Source: Gari tellinella
Taxonomy: Eukaryota > Mollusca > Bivalvia > Cardiida > Psammobiidae
Length of the DNA: 64,000 nt
Assembly (NCBI GenBank): GCA_922989275.2
Contig: OV277870.1
Location: 58,925,079 to 58,989,078, forward strand
Reading direction: 5' to 3'
Numbering within the stretch: the stretch's first letter is position 1; every line of letters begins with the position of its first letter. Position numbers and translations under genes: made by a program. Below, piece after piece: positions 32,534 through 43,316 of the stretch. The notes under the pieces are model-generated. The model made no database searches, was not told where the DNA came from, and saw only the letters and a list, made by a program, of their open reading frames with translations.

Positions 32534-32715
32534 TACAGTGAAACCTCTCTATTACGACCACTAAATTGTCTTAATTATTAGATGTACACGACATGTGACT
32601 GCTTAAAGCAAGGTAACAGTAAAACAGAAAGCTCCTTTACTTTAAGCTATCACCCCTTTCTTTTATACAATCAGGAAGAATTGCTTTGTGGTCGTTATAG
32701 CGAGGTTTTATTGTA
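32534..32715 (+). mobile_element. Family M MITE with HP2 core
   Basis: TACAGTGAAACCTCTCTATT to GCGAGGTTTTATTGTA, GGTCGT inside both ends, TA-bounded (mariner-type ends). The centre has GCTTAAAGCAAGGTAACAG, AGAAAGCTCC and CTTTACTTTAAGC, the HP2 arms otherwise seen in TTAA family C. A related half copy lies just upstream near 32410. Confidence 0.82.
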
Positions 32716-32784
32716 GATGACTTTTATTGTATTCTACATGCCTAGTTGCTAACCAATACTTCCGCAAACAGGTGTACATGTACT

Positions 32785-33034
32785 TACAGTGGAGAATCTG
32801 TTATTCTTTCCCGTTTAAACGCAAACGTACGCAAACGCAAAGCACTAAAACGTAGAAAAGAACAACTTTTGAACAATTCTGATATTTCATGTTTATCATG
32901 GTGGCAAACAGTTTGGAGCCTGATCAGACGCCGGGTTACCCGGCGTCTGATCTGGCTCCAAACTGTTTGTAAAAGAAAAAATAGTTTTAGCGTAAAGGCG
33001 TTTATCGGGAAAGAATAACAGATTCTCCACTGTA
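32785..33034 (-). mobile_element. Family A MITE, full copy
   Basis: 250 bp, intact TIRs and HP1 with TAAAAGAAAAAATAG next to the right arm (same variant as 4014, 13002, 14270, 39267 and 51377). Confidence 0.94.
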
Positions 33035-33404
33035 GCTCATTAATTACAGGACTGGTTGGTGCTAAATATATGGCAATATTAACGCAGAACGCTTATTGAT
33101 AGGAGCTTTTTGTATTACTATTGCCCTGCCTTAAGAAATCACCTGTTTTAATTACTGGTCATTTGAATTATTTTAATGGGCTGAAAAGCCGTTATAATCA
33201 TGTAACCTCTCTTAATGGAACATTTTTCCCGGTCCGTCGGAGGTTCATTTGGAAATAACACATTCCTATTGAAAGTGCCATACAACATCAAAGTACCATA
33301 ACCAGGTTCTGTTTTAGTAAAGACAGGTGACTGCTTTTTGCATGGCAGATAAAGCAGATATCCCCTAGAGCTATGCTATGTACTTACCTATTTACATGTA
33401 AATA
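33035..33404. other. Unassigned sequence
   Basis: A weak CCTCTCTTAATGG / GGTTCATT word resembles a terminus (33210-33255) but no partner was found. Confidence 0.4.
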
Positions 33405-33553
33405 TACTAGTGTTCCCTCCCTACAACGACCCTCCAAGCAACGACTCCCTCCTAACAACAACCCTTGCCGCAGTTCCCTTAACAGGACAAAAATGTATAA
33501 CGCTTTTACTGCTGCAATATCGTCTCCTTGAAATTGCTGTCTGCTATTTTTTC

Positions 33554-33806
33554 TTAACCCTTTCCCCAATAGAAGCGCCTTTTAGCGGATATGATTTATT
33601 CATCCGCTGAAGAAAATAGTTCCAATTTAATCAGTAATGAATATGTATTATAAGGAATATTTTCTATATTATAGCACATGATAGCTTAAAGCAGGCTGAA
33701 AGTAAAGCAGAATGCGCCCTAAGGCGCATTCTACTTTACTTTCAACCTGCTTTAAGTAGTCACCTATCTTTAATACTATAAATAGGCTATCAGGTAAAGG
33801 GTTAAA
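33554..33806 (-). mobile_element. Family C MITE nested in B (first)
   Basis: TTAACCCTTTCCCCAATAG to GGTAAAGGGTTAA, HP2 intact. Flanks rejoin as TTTTTTC-TTAA-AGTTACAT, matching TTTTTCTCAAAGTTACAT in B. Confidence 0.94.
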
Positions 33807-33901
33807 GTTACATAAAGTTGACATTTTTGATAGAATAAATATAATGACGAGTGACAAACAGTTTGAATCCAGATCAGACGCCACATTACACATCCCTCCC
33901 T

Positions 33902-34153
33902 GTAACCCTTTACCTTATAGAAGCGACTTTTAGCGCATTCATTTTATTCATCCGCCAAAGAAAATAGTTCCATTTTATACTGTCATGAATATGTACCATA
34001 AGAAATATTTTCTATATCCTAGCAGATAGTAACTTAAAGCAGGCTGAAAGTAAATCAGAATGCGCCATATGGCGCATTCTGCTTTACTTTCAACCTGCTT
34101 TAATAGGGCACATATCTTAACTACTAGAAACAGGCTATGGGGTAATGGGTTAA
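33902..34153 (-). mobile_element. Family C MITE nested in B (second)
   Basis: GTAACCCTTTACCTTATAG to GGTAATGGGTTAA. Flanks rejoin as CCCTCCCTG-TTAA-CGACTC, matching CCTATAACGACTCC in B. HP2 core GCGCCATATGGCGC. Confidence 0.93.
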
Positions 34154-34254
34154 CGACTCACTCCGAACAACACACATAATCTGTGACTCCCTTTGGGTGT
34201 CGTTATGGAGAGGGAGCACTGTAAGTTTAGTCATTTTTTGATTATTTAACGTTC

Positions 34255-34413
34255 ATTTTATACTGCAAAACTGCAAAAACAGTGTAGACCCTGATCAGAA
34301 AGCTCCTGTGGGTCAACACAGTTTGCAAATGACAAGTGTATTCTTCGTAAATAGATAATATTTGTAAATGACGAGTTTACTCGTCGCTAGTGTCCAATGT
34401 ATTAATCGAGGAA
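34255..34413 (+). mobile_element. Family G element, shortened
   Basis: ACAGTGTAGACCCTGATCAG, GTCAACACAGTTTGC, then GACGAGTTTACTCGTC and TGTCCAATGTATTAA. Confidence 0.6.
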
Positions 34414-34508
34414 AGGGCTGGGTCAAAGTTGGCAACCAGTATATCAACATTGTATTCTATGAATCTGTGTGAATGAAATATAAATGCCTTAAGTATTTAG
34501 CCTTAGGT

Positions 34509-34736
34509 TACAATGGAATAAAACGGTATTCATTCCCATTAAACGCGTTTACGTTAAACTGCTATTTCCAATGCAAACAGTTGGAGCCCGATGTCTGATC
34601 AGGCTCCAAACTGTTTGCCACTCAGATTAAAATTAATAATCAGGATTGTCAAAAAGACATTTTTCTCCATTTTATTGAAATGCGTTTGCGTTTCGTTTGC
34701 GTTTATACGGGAAAGAATAACGTTTTCTCCACTATA
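34509..34736 (+). mobile_element. Family A2 MITE, left hairpin arm deleted
   Basis: TACAATGGAATAAAACGG to CGTTTTCTCCACTATA; CAGTTGGAGCCCGATGTCTG shows loss of the HP1 core. Confidence 0.88.
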
Positions 34737-34771
34737 GTTTCAATACAGTGAATACGGACTGTCAAACCGTT

Positions 34772-35008
34772 TTAACCCTTTCCCAAATAGAAGCGCCTTT
34801 TAGCGGATATGATTTATTCATCCGCTGAAGAAAATAGTTCCAATTTAATCATTAATGAATATGCATTAAATAGGGAATATTTTCTATATTATAGCACATG
34901 ATAGCTTAAAGCAGGCTGAAAGTAAAGCAGAATGCGCCTTACTTTCAACCTGCTTTAAGTAGTCACATATCTTAAGTACTAGAAATAGGCTATCAGGTAA
35001 ACGGTTAA
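34772..35008 (-). mobile_element. Family C MITE, half hairpin deleted
   Basis: TTAACCCTTTCCCAAATAG to GGTAAACGGTTAA. GAATGCGCC joins TTACTTTCAACC, removing the inner right arm of HP2. Confidence 0.9.
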
Positions 35009-35296
35009 CGAATCATGTTAGCTGGCACTTTCCCATTGTTTTGTCTGGTTTCGTGTTGGTGAACATCTATTATTATGACGTTTTTTTTGCAGAAGCACAT
35101 GTACATGTTTTATGAAAAGGTCACATGATCAGTATGACTCGGAGGAAAAAAACCTGATGAAATTGCATGACCATAAAACATGTTTTCTGAAATAAGCAAG
35201 TTTTAGGCAAGCATTTGCGTGACGCTTAAAATGTCAATGAAAGAAAAGGTATCGGTTATTAGAAACAGTGAAGAACAAGGTCAGCCATCACGCTTT

Positions 35297-35546
35297 TACA
35301 GTGGAGAATCTGTTATTCTTTCCCAATAAACGCGTTTACGCTAAAACTATTATTTGCAGTGCAAACAGTTTGGAGCCAGATCAGACGCCGGGTAACCCGG
35401 CGTCTGATCAGGCTCCAAACTGTTTGCCACCAAGATAAACATGAATTATCAGAATTGTCCAAAAGTTGTACTTTTCTACGTTTTAGTGCTTTGCGTTTGC
35501 GTACGTTTGCGTTTAAACGGGAAAGAATAACAGATTCTCCACTGTA
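35297..35546 (+). mobile_element. Family A MITE, full copy
   Basis: Consensus-like, 250 bp, both TIRs and HP1 intact. Confidence 0.94.
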
Positions 35547-35741
35547 ACATTGCAAACAATGAACACGATGCGCCTGACATGGGCCATCACGGTTTGCAAC
35601 ATCAATATCACATGTGTATGAATAAAACTTACAAAGTGTATAACGTACTTTAACATATCCAATTTCAGATTTTTAGGTTTCGGCTCAATTATAAATGTTT
35701 GTCCCAAACCGATATCCTAGATTTGCATCCAATGTACGTAA

Positions 35742-35980
35742 TTAGCCCTTTCGGCATCGAAGTCGCATAAAGTCAATTTGCAAACAGTGTGAACCCTGAT
35801 CAGACGCCGCGTAACGCGGCGTCTGATCTAGGATCCAAACTGTTTGACACTCCTATCGATAATTCTGAAGTCAAACAACCTTAAATCTAACATTCTTGCA
35901 GACAATAATACGGAAGCAGACGACAATAAAGCGGTGAAGGGGTAAAACTCTGGAGAAAAAATTGGCGCCGAAAGGGTTAG
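35742..35980. mobile_element. Family D-like MITE with TTAG ends
   Basis: TTAGCCCTTTCGGC and GCCGAAAGGGTTAG ends. HP1 at 35781-35846 (GTGTGAACCCTGATCAGACG, core GCGTAACGC). GCAGACGACAATAAAGCGG and GTGAAGGGGTAAA at right as in 20237-20577. Confidence 0.82.
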
Positions 35981-36183
35981 GCTCTTGTTGATGTAATATC
36001 ATGCATACATATAGTGTACACTGTAAGGAGGCACATGTCTTGGAGGGATCAGTGTCATAGATCTTGACATCCTGTTGAATTCAGTTACACAACCCATTGA
36101 GGCGTCAGCAAGTCTTAAGTAAGATATCACATGTACATGCACTTTTATCAATTCCAAAATTTTGCTTATACAGTTTGCTTATA

Positions 36184-36313
36184 CGCGGCGTCTGATCTGG
36201 ATTCAAGCTGTTTGCAAATGTAATTAATTCCCTTTCCTATAACGACTCCCTCCGAACAACGTGCACAATTTTCTTTCTCCCATTGGATATCGTTTTAGAG
36301 AGGGAACGCTGTA
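36184..36313 (+). mobile_element. Right half of a family B MITE
   Basis: Starts in the HP1 core (GCGGCGTCTGATCTGGATTC) and runs to GAGAGGGAACGCTGTA. Confidence 0.85.
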
Positions 36314-36409
36314 TAAATAATACGTGACACCAGTCCCTCGAAATTTAAACAAACGTTGACAAGAACATTTTCGTTCTAAGAAAATAGCTTTTCTCTATTA
36401 CTTATCTAT

Positions 36410-36612
36410 TTAACCCATTACTCCATAAATAGGCATTTGTTCGTCAATTTATTCCTAAAATGAAGAAAATCTTTTTACTTTATACAGTCATGAGTATATA
36501 TCATAAGAAATATTTTCGGTCAACTGAAAGCAGGATAAACTAAAGCGGAATGCGCAATATGAATTGATGTGGTTACCTGTCTTCAAAACTAGAAACATAC
36601 TATGGGTCAAGG
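36410..36612 (-). mobile_element. Family C MITE, decayed
   Basis: TTTAACCCATTACTCCATA, CTTTATACAGTCATGAGTAT, CTAAAGCGGAATGCGCAATA; right end unclear. Confidence 0.65.
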
Positions 36613-37499
36613 AAGCTATATTCCTGCCCTTGCCATTCATTTTGCTTGGCTGTTTCGAACAAAAACAGGTGGAAAAAAAGAAAATAGGAAATATGACCAA
36701 ACATAGGGCAACAGAAATTATTATAAGAACAAATATATTTAAGATACTCTTAATTTGTTCAAACGGAAGTTATTTAAGGTTGTTTAGCGAAAACGTAAAG
36801 GGGTTTTTGATATGCAAAGCACATGCTTCTTGAAGAATAATACCGGAAGTACGTACAAACACAATACATGTATCCATCACAGAGAGTATTTGTTCGTTCC
36901 TCATATGTGAACCGGTAGTGACAGAGAACGATAAACACAAACTATAGAGTCTGGCACCCATTTTCAGCCAAATCAGAGAACCAAACAAAATCAAATTTTA
37001 ACTCGATTTAATGATTAAAGGTTTGGGATTTCAAGAGTTTCGGCTTATTCATTACCTAGGAAATAAGTCGGCTATCATAATTGCCTAACGGAACGAAATT
37101 AATATAAGAAAAACCTCAAACTTTTCCAGCCTTGTATTTGACTCAAAAAGTAGGTTGAACACTGGTTTATTTCGAAACGTCTGACAATTAAAAAGCCACA
37201 TTCGATCACTAAGCTTCCTAATCTTAGGCTTTTTAATCGTTAAAACGCTTTGAAATCAGCCATAACTAATTGCGAAGTGTCTAGAAGTTCAGTCCATAGA
37301 TATCTTAAAATAGACTGTTTATTCTAAGATATTTACAGGTTCAACCTTTCTGTTTCCATAGACAGACATTGGAAATGTCACAAAGGTCATTGACCTTATC
37401 CATTTAACTACAACTTGATCGACAAAACTGGATCAAGGCTAGGTGACGAAAAATCGGCATCGTTTAAGAACTCAAACTATACCAGCTTTATCTGCAAAT
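36613..37499. other. Unassigned sequence
   Basis: Nearly 0.9 kb without a recognised repeat. Short open frames on both strands lack motifs and compositional support. The longest stretch in the middle of the window that no family explains. Confidence 0.5.
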
Positions 37500-37850
37500 T
37501 TAGTAGCCCTTAATCCTTTCAAAGGCTAGTTTTATCGTCTGCTTTAAACCTCTTACAAACAAAATATCGTCTGCATTGGTAGTGTCGTCTGCAAAACGTC
37601 AGCTTTAGGGCTGGTTTGATGCCGATACGATTGTCAAATTGTGCGTGTGTGTGTGTGTTTGTTATGGTATGACTGTGTGTGTGTTCTGCTTGAGAGGTGG
37701 GTGTATTGTTTGTGTTGCGTTTCCTGCTTGAGTCTTTCGTATTTATTTGGATCCTGATCAGATGCCGCGTTACGCAACGTCTGATTAGGATCGAAACTGT
37801 TGACAAAGTCGTCGTTTGACGCCGTTGGCATTGAAATAGTTAATATGAAT
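37500..37850 (-). mobile_element. Family D-like relic with GT repeat
   Basis: CTTTCAAAGGCTAGTTTTAT, AATATCGTCTGCATTGG, hairpin GGATCCTGATCAGATGCCG / CGTCTGATTAGGATCG (37748-37799), and GCCGTTGGCATTGAAATAG. A (GT)n tract at 37641-37660 and GTGTGTGTG near 37675 lie between the box segment and the hairpin. Confidence 0.6.
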
Positions 37851-37884
37851 GTTGAAAGTCGTTTTGAAAATGAGTTAGACTACA

Positions 37885-38570
37885 GTAAGAAACTATCACT
37901 TCAGACCTGAAATGGACTCCACACATAAACAGTATCAGCGGCAAGGCAAATGGCACCATCAGTTTCTTGAAAAGAAATCTCAACATTAGTAACAGACATA
38001 TTAAGGAGAAGGCCTACAAATCACTTGTTACGCCGTCTCTAGGATATACCTGTTCGGCCTGGGATCCGCATCTTAAGAAAGATATCGACAGACTTGAGAA
38101 AGTTCAGAGACGAGGGGCTCGATACGTGCTCAATCCATATCAAACAGATCCTCAGTGTCTGAAATGATTGACCATCTAGAGTGGAAACTGTTGGCAGAAA
38201 GGAGAAGAACAGCAAGACTGTGTATGTTCTATAAGCTGGCAAATGGCACTGTGAACATTGACACTAGTGCGAAACTCACACCCTAATACCACAGACAGTC
38301 GCGATCGTTCAATGAAAGAGCATACCAGCTGCCAATCTGTCGGACGAATGTCAGGAGTAATATTTCTATCCGCGAACGACACGGGAGTGGAACACCTTGC
38401 CCACGAGTATCGTGCTTTCGCAGAGCCTGGATTCCTTCAAGGCTCACCTTTCAGCAAAAATAGGCTGCAATGCGTTTCATGCGCACATCCTGAAAACGGC
38501 AGAACAATCAACTATTTGATGGGGGCCGTATCGTGGTAGAAATGGTAGAAGTAGAAATTTAAGTTGGTTT
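37885..38570 (+). pseudogene. Jockey-like LINE reverse transcriptase, C-terminal fragment
   Basis: Reading frame from about 37885 gives SDLKWTPHINSISGKANG, then RRNLNISNRHIKEKAYKSL, RPS-like LVTPSLGYTCSAWDPH and KDIDRLEKVQRRGARYVLN. This is the conserved tail after the RT palm in jockey-type elements. A frame change near 38165 moves to DHLEWKLLAERRRTARLCMF and YKLANGTVNID; a stop at TP* follows, with scattered later matches (SFNERAYQLPICRTN, SLDSF-like). 5'-truncated and inactive. Confidence 0.88.
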
Positions 38571-38751
38571 TTGTTTGACCATGCTTGAAATTTGGAAATA
38601 GGCGGTAATTAAAGCAAGATTGTATTAATTGTAAAGTTTTATTTAAATTGGTAGGTACATGTACAGTATAGATCTAATATATACTTTGCCTTAATATCAA
38701 TTATAAATTTTAAAAAATCCATGTCACCGCCATATGCGATTGAAGGCGACT

Positions 38752-38827
38752 TTACAAACAGTTTGGATCCTGATCATACGCCCCGTTACGCGGCATCTGA
38801 CAAGGTTTTAAAATTTAAACTGTTTGA
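38752..38827. repeat. HP1 hairpin, D-type, decayed
   Basis: CAAACAGTTTGGATCCTGAT, core CCCCGTTACGCGGCATC, return ending AAACTGTTTG with a TTTAAAA insert. Confidence 0.75.
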
Positions 38828-38882
38828 TGTTGTAAACATATCTCCTGTATGGAGACACTGAATTGAGCAAAGCATTAGATTG

Positions 38883-38902
38883 CCCCCCCCCCCCCCCCCC
38901 CC
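38883..38902 (+). repeat. C20 homopolymer
   Basis: Twenty C, then TCCCCCACACACACATCC. On the minus strand this makes a fictitious glycine run. Confidence 0.9.
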
Positions 38903-39070
38903 TCCCCCACACACACATCCAGCCATGAAATCTACCCAAATGTATTCTTTGTAAAATACTTGCTTTCTAAGCAGCATGAAAAATAAAGCAGAATGTCCAT
39001 TAAGCATTAAGTAGTTTCAAGACAATATTATTTGCTACTTGATAGTGTATTAAGTTTCCGTTTGCCTTTT

Positions 39071-39180
39071 GTTTAACCCATTACCCCATAAATACGCATT
39101 TTACTTCTTTAATTTATTTCTCCACTGAAAAAATAGTTCCACTTTATTCAGTCATGAATATGCCACAAAAGAAACAAGAC
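39071..39180 (-). mobile_element. Left part of a family C MITE
   Basis: TTTAACCCATTACCCCATAA, TTATTTCTCCACTGAAAAAA, TATTCAGTCATGAATATGCC; the hairpin and right half are missing. Confidence 0.7.
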
Positions 39181-39266
39181 AAACACTTATGCAAGCATTT
39201 GGATCACCGCAAAATGTGTGTACAAGGAAGGTTTTATAAGACACAATATTAAAACGCCATTGCACG

Positions 39267-39516
39267 TACAGTGGAGAATCTGTTATTCTTTCCCGATAAA
39301 CGCGTTTACGCTAAAACTACTTTTTCTTTTACAAACAGTTTGGAGCCAGATCAGACGCCGGGTAACCCGGCGTCTGATCAGGCTCCAAACTGTTTGCCAC
39401 CAGGATAAACATGAAATATCAGAATTGTCCAAAACTTGTTCTTTTCTACGTTTTAGTGTTTTGCGTTTGCGTACGTTTGCGTTTAAGCGGGAAAGAATAA
39501 CAGATTCTCCACTGTA
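39267..39516 (+). mobile_element. Family A MITE, full copy
   Basis: Intact TIRs; variant TTTTTCTTTTACAAACAG at the left hairpin junction. Confidence 0.94.
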
Positions 39517-40129
39517 CTCAACTCAACTTTATTCACACCAAACTGCAAAATCCGATTTTTGTTAAGTCGCTTACAATTGATAATGTACTAATACTAATTT
39601 TATCACAACGCAATCTTAAAATGTAGAGATACGATTGAATGGTAAAAATAAGATAACGGGCATGACAAGAAACATGTAGAATCGTAAGCCTTTGAAACTA
39701 AGTACAATCCGGAAAGTATATTAGTGGTATGTCTTATAATATAAGATTGTACCAGGACCGTCTAATATACGTTCCCGCTAAAACTGATAAATGCAACTGT
39801 TATTTCAATGTGAAAAAGCTCTTCACCTGGAGTGCTACTAATTTTTCAAGAGGCAATCTTACTATAGATATACTGTTTACCAGTATTACTAATCCAATAT
39901 CCAATATGTGCTATAGATTTGCTGTAGCACATTTAATAGAAACTGCTCTGCTTCCCTTTTTACTTAGGAAAATGACCGAATTGAAACAAATGATTGTTTA
40001 CACATTTGGTTAAACTTGGTCATTGTCGCTGATCAAGTGTTGTAGAAACCTTTCGCTGCCCCTAGTACATGGGTACTTTTGTAAACACATACCAATATAA
40101 TCGCCGCCTTCTGGGCGGTGATGATTAAT
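39517..40129. other. Unassigned sequence with a 94-codon open frame
   Basis: The frame at 39729-40013 (+) contains no motif I recognise and sits in ordinary AT-rich sequence. CTCAACTTTATTCACACC at 39522 resembles the reversed tail of a retroposon. A short palindrome ATCGCCGCCTTCTGGGCGGTGAT is at 40098-40121. Confidence 0.35.
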
Positions 40130-40293
40130 TTCTACAACCTAACAGATGATAGCATAAAGCAGGTTGAAAATAAAGCAAAATGTGCCTTCAGGCACATTCT
40201 GCTTTACTTTCAACCTACTTTAAGTACGGTAGTCACCTGTTTTTTAAAAAACTACATGTAGAAACAAGATACATGTATGGGTTAATAGGTTAA
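40130..40293. mobile_element. Family C MITE, partial
   Basis: HP2 arms GCATAAAGCAGGTTGAAAAT and inverse around GTGCCTTCAGGCAC; right end GGGTTAATAGGTTAA has a doubled terminus. Confidence 0.75.
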
Positions 40294-40614
40294 ATAATAA
40301 GTAATAACGTTCATTGTAGCATGCTATAGAAGGTGTTCGACATGTAAACGGTCATACAGTACAGAGTACAACACAAGTATTTTTGAAGGCCACCTGTGAT
40401 AAGATAGCGTGGGGCGATGTACTCTTGTAGGAATGTCACCCCACCAGATATATATAACGTTTTAAAACTAGAAAAAGATTTATGCTAGAAAATGTGTCAA
40501 GTAGAACAGATAACCGACTCTTGCGATAAACGTCCTCCTTCATGAGTCCTAGCTTCTTTTCAGTATATACAGAGGTGAAGACATATATATAGGATATGTC
40601 ATGAGTCGATGTTA

Positions 40615-40720
40615 AAGACAAGCTGGTCTCAAACGAGTCTAGAATTGACTTGTTATTAAGCGAGCCTTGGTGAGCTTAATAACGTTTCTTTTCTAGACGA
40701 GTTTGAGATCAACTTGTCTT
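40615..40720. repeat. Imperfect palindrome
   Basis: AAGACAAGCTGGTCTCAAAC pairs with the inverse at 40701-40720 and GTTATTAAGC with GCTTAATAAC; spacer GAGCCTTGGTGA. Confidence 0.8.
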
Positions 40721-40906
40721 AAATATCGAAGAGTGACAGATTATTTTTCTCACATAACCTAAAGCAATAGAATTTTTTTTAATCCCAATGACGTAATAAC
40801 GCGCCTTAATAAATAGTGACGTTGGAGTGACGTCATCATAGTGATCTCACACATGTTTGAGACAAGGATGTTCGTGATCGTTGTTCGCTATAGAACACAG
40901 GGGTAG

Positions 40907-41163
40907 TTACATGTATGTGAGAAGTTATGTTTTCCCAATAAACGCGTTTACGCTAAAACTTTTATTTCCATATGCAAACAGTTTGGAGCCACACCAGACG
41001 CCGGTTAACCCGATGTCTGATCAGACTTTTAATTATGTGCAGCCTAGATATAAATAATATGTCTTAATTGTCAATACTTTGTTATTTTCAACAATTTATT
41101 TCAACGCGTTTGCGTTTCGATGACATGTCATGCACGGGGAAGAATAACGTTTTCTCCACTGTA
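40907..41163 (+). mobile_element. Family A2 MITE, left end worn
   Basis: TTACATGTATGTGAGAAG replaces the left TIR; CCCAATAAACGCGTTTACGC, a decayed HP1 and CGTTTTCTCCACTGTA follow. Confidence 0.82.
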
Positions 41164-41167
41164 AGAC

Positions 41168-41245
41168 AGGTTATGGGCTAAAGCAGACTGAAGATAAAGC
41201 ATAAAGCTTATGCAGGGGCTTTCTGCTTTATTTTCTGCTTCCGAG
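41168..41245. repeat. HP2-type hairpin fragment
   Basis: GGGCTAAAGCAGACTGAAGA / TCTGCTTTATTTTCTGCTT with a 22-bp loop rich in GCTT. Confidence 0.6.
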
Positions 41246-41299
41246 TATCCGACTTTAATAGATATAGGGAATCTACGGATACAAACGCAGTGCAGTGGT

Positions 41300-41543
41300 T
41301 ACAGTCGAGAATCTGTTATTCTTTCGCGTTTAAACGAAACGAAACGCAAACGCAAAACACTAAAATGTAGAAAACTTTTGGACAATTCTGACTATTCATG
41401 TTTATCTTGGTGGCAAACAGTTAGGAGCCTGATCAGACGCCGGGTTACCCGGCGTCTGATCTTGCTCCAATCTGTTTGCAATAGAAATAATAGTATTAGC
41501 GTAAACGCGTTTATTGGGAAAGAATAACAGATTCTCCACTGTA
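41300..41543 (-). mobile_element. Family A MITE
   Basis: TACAGTCGAGAATCTGTTAT to CTCCACTGTA; 6 bp shorter than consensus (GAAAACTTTTGG). Confidence 0.92.
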
Positions 41544-41544
41544 G

Positions 41545-41735
41545 CGCATCCTTTTCTCACATTGCGGTACATGTAGCGAGTTCGATTCCGGGTTTAGACA
41601 GTATGTGAGAGGGAATGTATACATTGGTCGCTTGGCCGGACAAGTTCGTTTTCTCCCGGACTCCACGGCTTCCTCCAACAACAACGACTATACACGCCAC
41701 CATTCGAGTCATCGAGGGTAATTTATATTAAGTTG
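41545..41735 (+). mobile_element. SINE-like retroposon fragment
   Basis: A box B-like GAGTTCGATTCCGGG at 41578 is followed by TTCGTTTTCTCCCGGACTCC and ACGGCTTCCTCC, a block found in many invertebrate tRNA-derived retroposons. Box A is not clear and no tail or duplication was seen. Confidence 0.5.
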
Positions 41736-42143
41736 TTATAACTTGCTACGCAATCTATGTAAAAGAGGTAACGTTTAAAGCTTTTAAGTGGAGCAGAAAG
41801 CTCCTTCTGGATCTTTCTTATAAATGCGGTTTCAGCAATTTCGACAATAAATAGTTTCACAGCCAAGACTCTCTCCGGCATATTACTGGTTGTCGTTTGA
41901 GCACTAGACTTGTGTTACTCGGTGGAAACTCAAGCATGGGCACTTGAAGGCTATATTAGGCACGTATCACGGAGGCATCGCCAAGTGGGAACAATTAACC
42001 TACAAACAATTTTCCTTAAATAGTCTTCGAATCCCATTATAAGTAACCTATTAGTAACCGAGATCCAAGGCCTAGGAGCCAATGCGACCCCATAAACTAA
42101 AGTGTGCTTAGGAACTGGCCTTGAGATTAAACTCTGATAGCCA

Positions 42144-42878
42144 TACAGTAGAGCACTGCTTAGAGCACCGACTCTCGATTAAAGTCTGACAACTATATGG
42201 TACAGACCGTCTTTCGTTTAAAGTCTGACAACCATACAGTGGAGAAAATGTTATTCTTTCGCAATAAACGCGTTTACGCTAAAACTATTATTTCTATTAC
42301 AAACATTTTGGAGCCAGATCAGACGCCGGGAAACCCGGCGTCAGATCTGGCTCCAAACTGTTTGCCACCAAGATAACTATCAGAGTTGTTCAAAAGTTGT
42401 ACTTTTCTACATTTTAGTGTTTTGCGTTTGCATTTCGTTTGCGTTTAAACGGTAAAGAATAACGCTTTCTCCACTGTACAGTAGAGCATGGCTTAGAGCA
42501 CCGTCTCTCGTTTTAAGTCTGATAACCACACAGAAGAGCAGTGCTTAGAGCACCGTCTCTCTTTTTAAGTCTGATAACCATACAGTAGAGCACTGCGTAG
42601 AGCACCGACTCTCGTTTTAAGTCTGATAACCATACAGTAGAGCACTGCTTAGAGCACCGTCTCTCGTTTTAAGTCTGATAACCATACAGTAATGCACTGC
42701 TTAGAGCACCGTCTCTCGTTTTAAGTCTGATAACCATACAGTAGAGCACTGCTTAGAGCACCGTCTCTCGTTTTAAGTCTGATAACCATACAGTAGAGCA
42801 CTGCTTAGAGCACCGTCTCTCGTTTTAAGTCTGATAACCATACAGTAGAGCACTGCTTAGAGCACCGACTCTCTGTTT
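42144..42878 (+). repeat. 52-bp minisatellite, interrupted by an A2 MITE
   Basis: Unit TACAGTAGAGCACTGCTTAG / AGCACCGTCTCTCGTTTTAA / GTCTGATAACCA. GCTTAGAG recurs at 42491, 42543, 42595, 42647, 42699, 42751, 42803 and 42855, exactly 52 bp apart. Two more diverged units lie left of the A2 insertion. Inner units differ by 0-2 bases, so the array is recently homogenised. Confidence 0.95.
42235..42478 (+). mobile_element. Family A2 MITE nested in the minisatellite
   Basis: TACAGTGGAGAAAATGTTAT to CTTTCTCCACTGTA. Flanks rejoin as AACCA-TA-CAGTAGAGCATGG, the exact minisatellite unit, proving TA target duplication. Confidence 0.95.
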
Positions 42879-42890
42879 TATTTCAGTCAA

Positions 42891-43253
42891 TACAGTGTTC
42901 CCTCCCTACAACGTCCCTCCCAACAACAATTCCCTCCTGTTTGCCGCTGTTCCCCAAACAAAACAAATACGTCTAATACCCATTGCTGCGATATCGTCTG
43001 CATAAAATTGTCGTCTGCTATTCTTCTCTCAAAGTTACATATTAGTAGACATTTTGTCAGAAGAAATATGATGACGAGTGACAAACAGCTTGAATCTAGA
43101 TCAGACGCCGCGTAACGCGGCGTCTGATCTTGATTCAAGCTGTTTGCAAATGGAAGCCAAGTCTTGATTTTCACTCCCCTATAACAACTCCCTCCTAACA
43201 ACACAAACACTATTTGTCTCCCATTGAATGATGTTGTAGAGAGAGAGCACTGA
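42891..43253 (+). mobile_element. Family B MITE
   Basis: TACAGTGTTCCCTCCCTACA to GAGAGAGAGCACTGA (last base changed). Perfect HP1 core at 43082-43146 (GAATCTAGATCAGACGCCG, GCGTAACGC), arms nearly perfect. Confidence 0.93.
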
Positions 43254-43316
43254 CTTAGGAGACCATCTGTAACAGGTTTCAGCTTCCTGCAACATAACAC
43301 TTTTGTTTTCCATCTA

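Larger units (their letters stand above)
33405..34223 (+). mobile_element. Family B MITE carrying two family C insertions
   Basis: TACTAGTGTTCCCTCCCTAC to GGAGAGGGAGCACTGTA. Three B segments (33405-33553, 33807-33901, 34154-34223) join into one B element. The right half of HP1 is deleted (GACGCCACATTACACATCCC). Confidence 0.92.

Noticed and set aside
38786..39007. Glycine-rich protein on the minus strand
   Set aside because: Produced by the C20 homopolymer.
39729..40013. 94-residue open frame (+)
   Set aside because: No recognised motif, no splice or conservation evidence; length is within chance for AT-rich DNA.
42144..42878. tRNA-like array (AGAGCAC words)
   Set aside because: No T-loop box GGTTCGAATCC and no cloverleaf; simple minisatellite.
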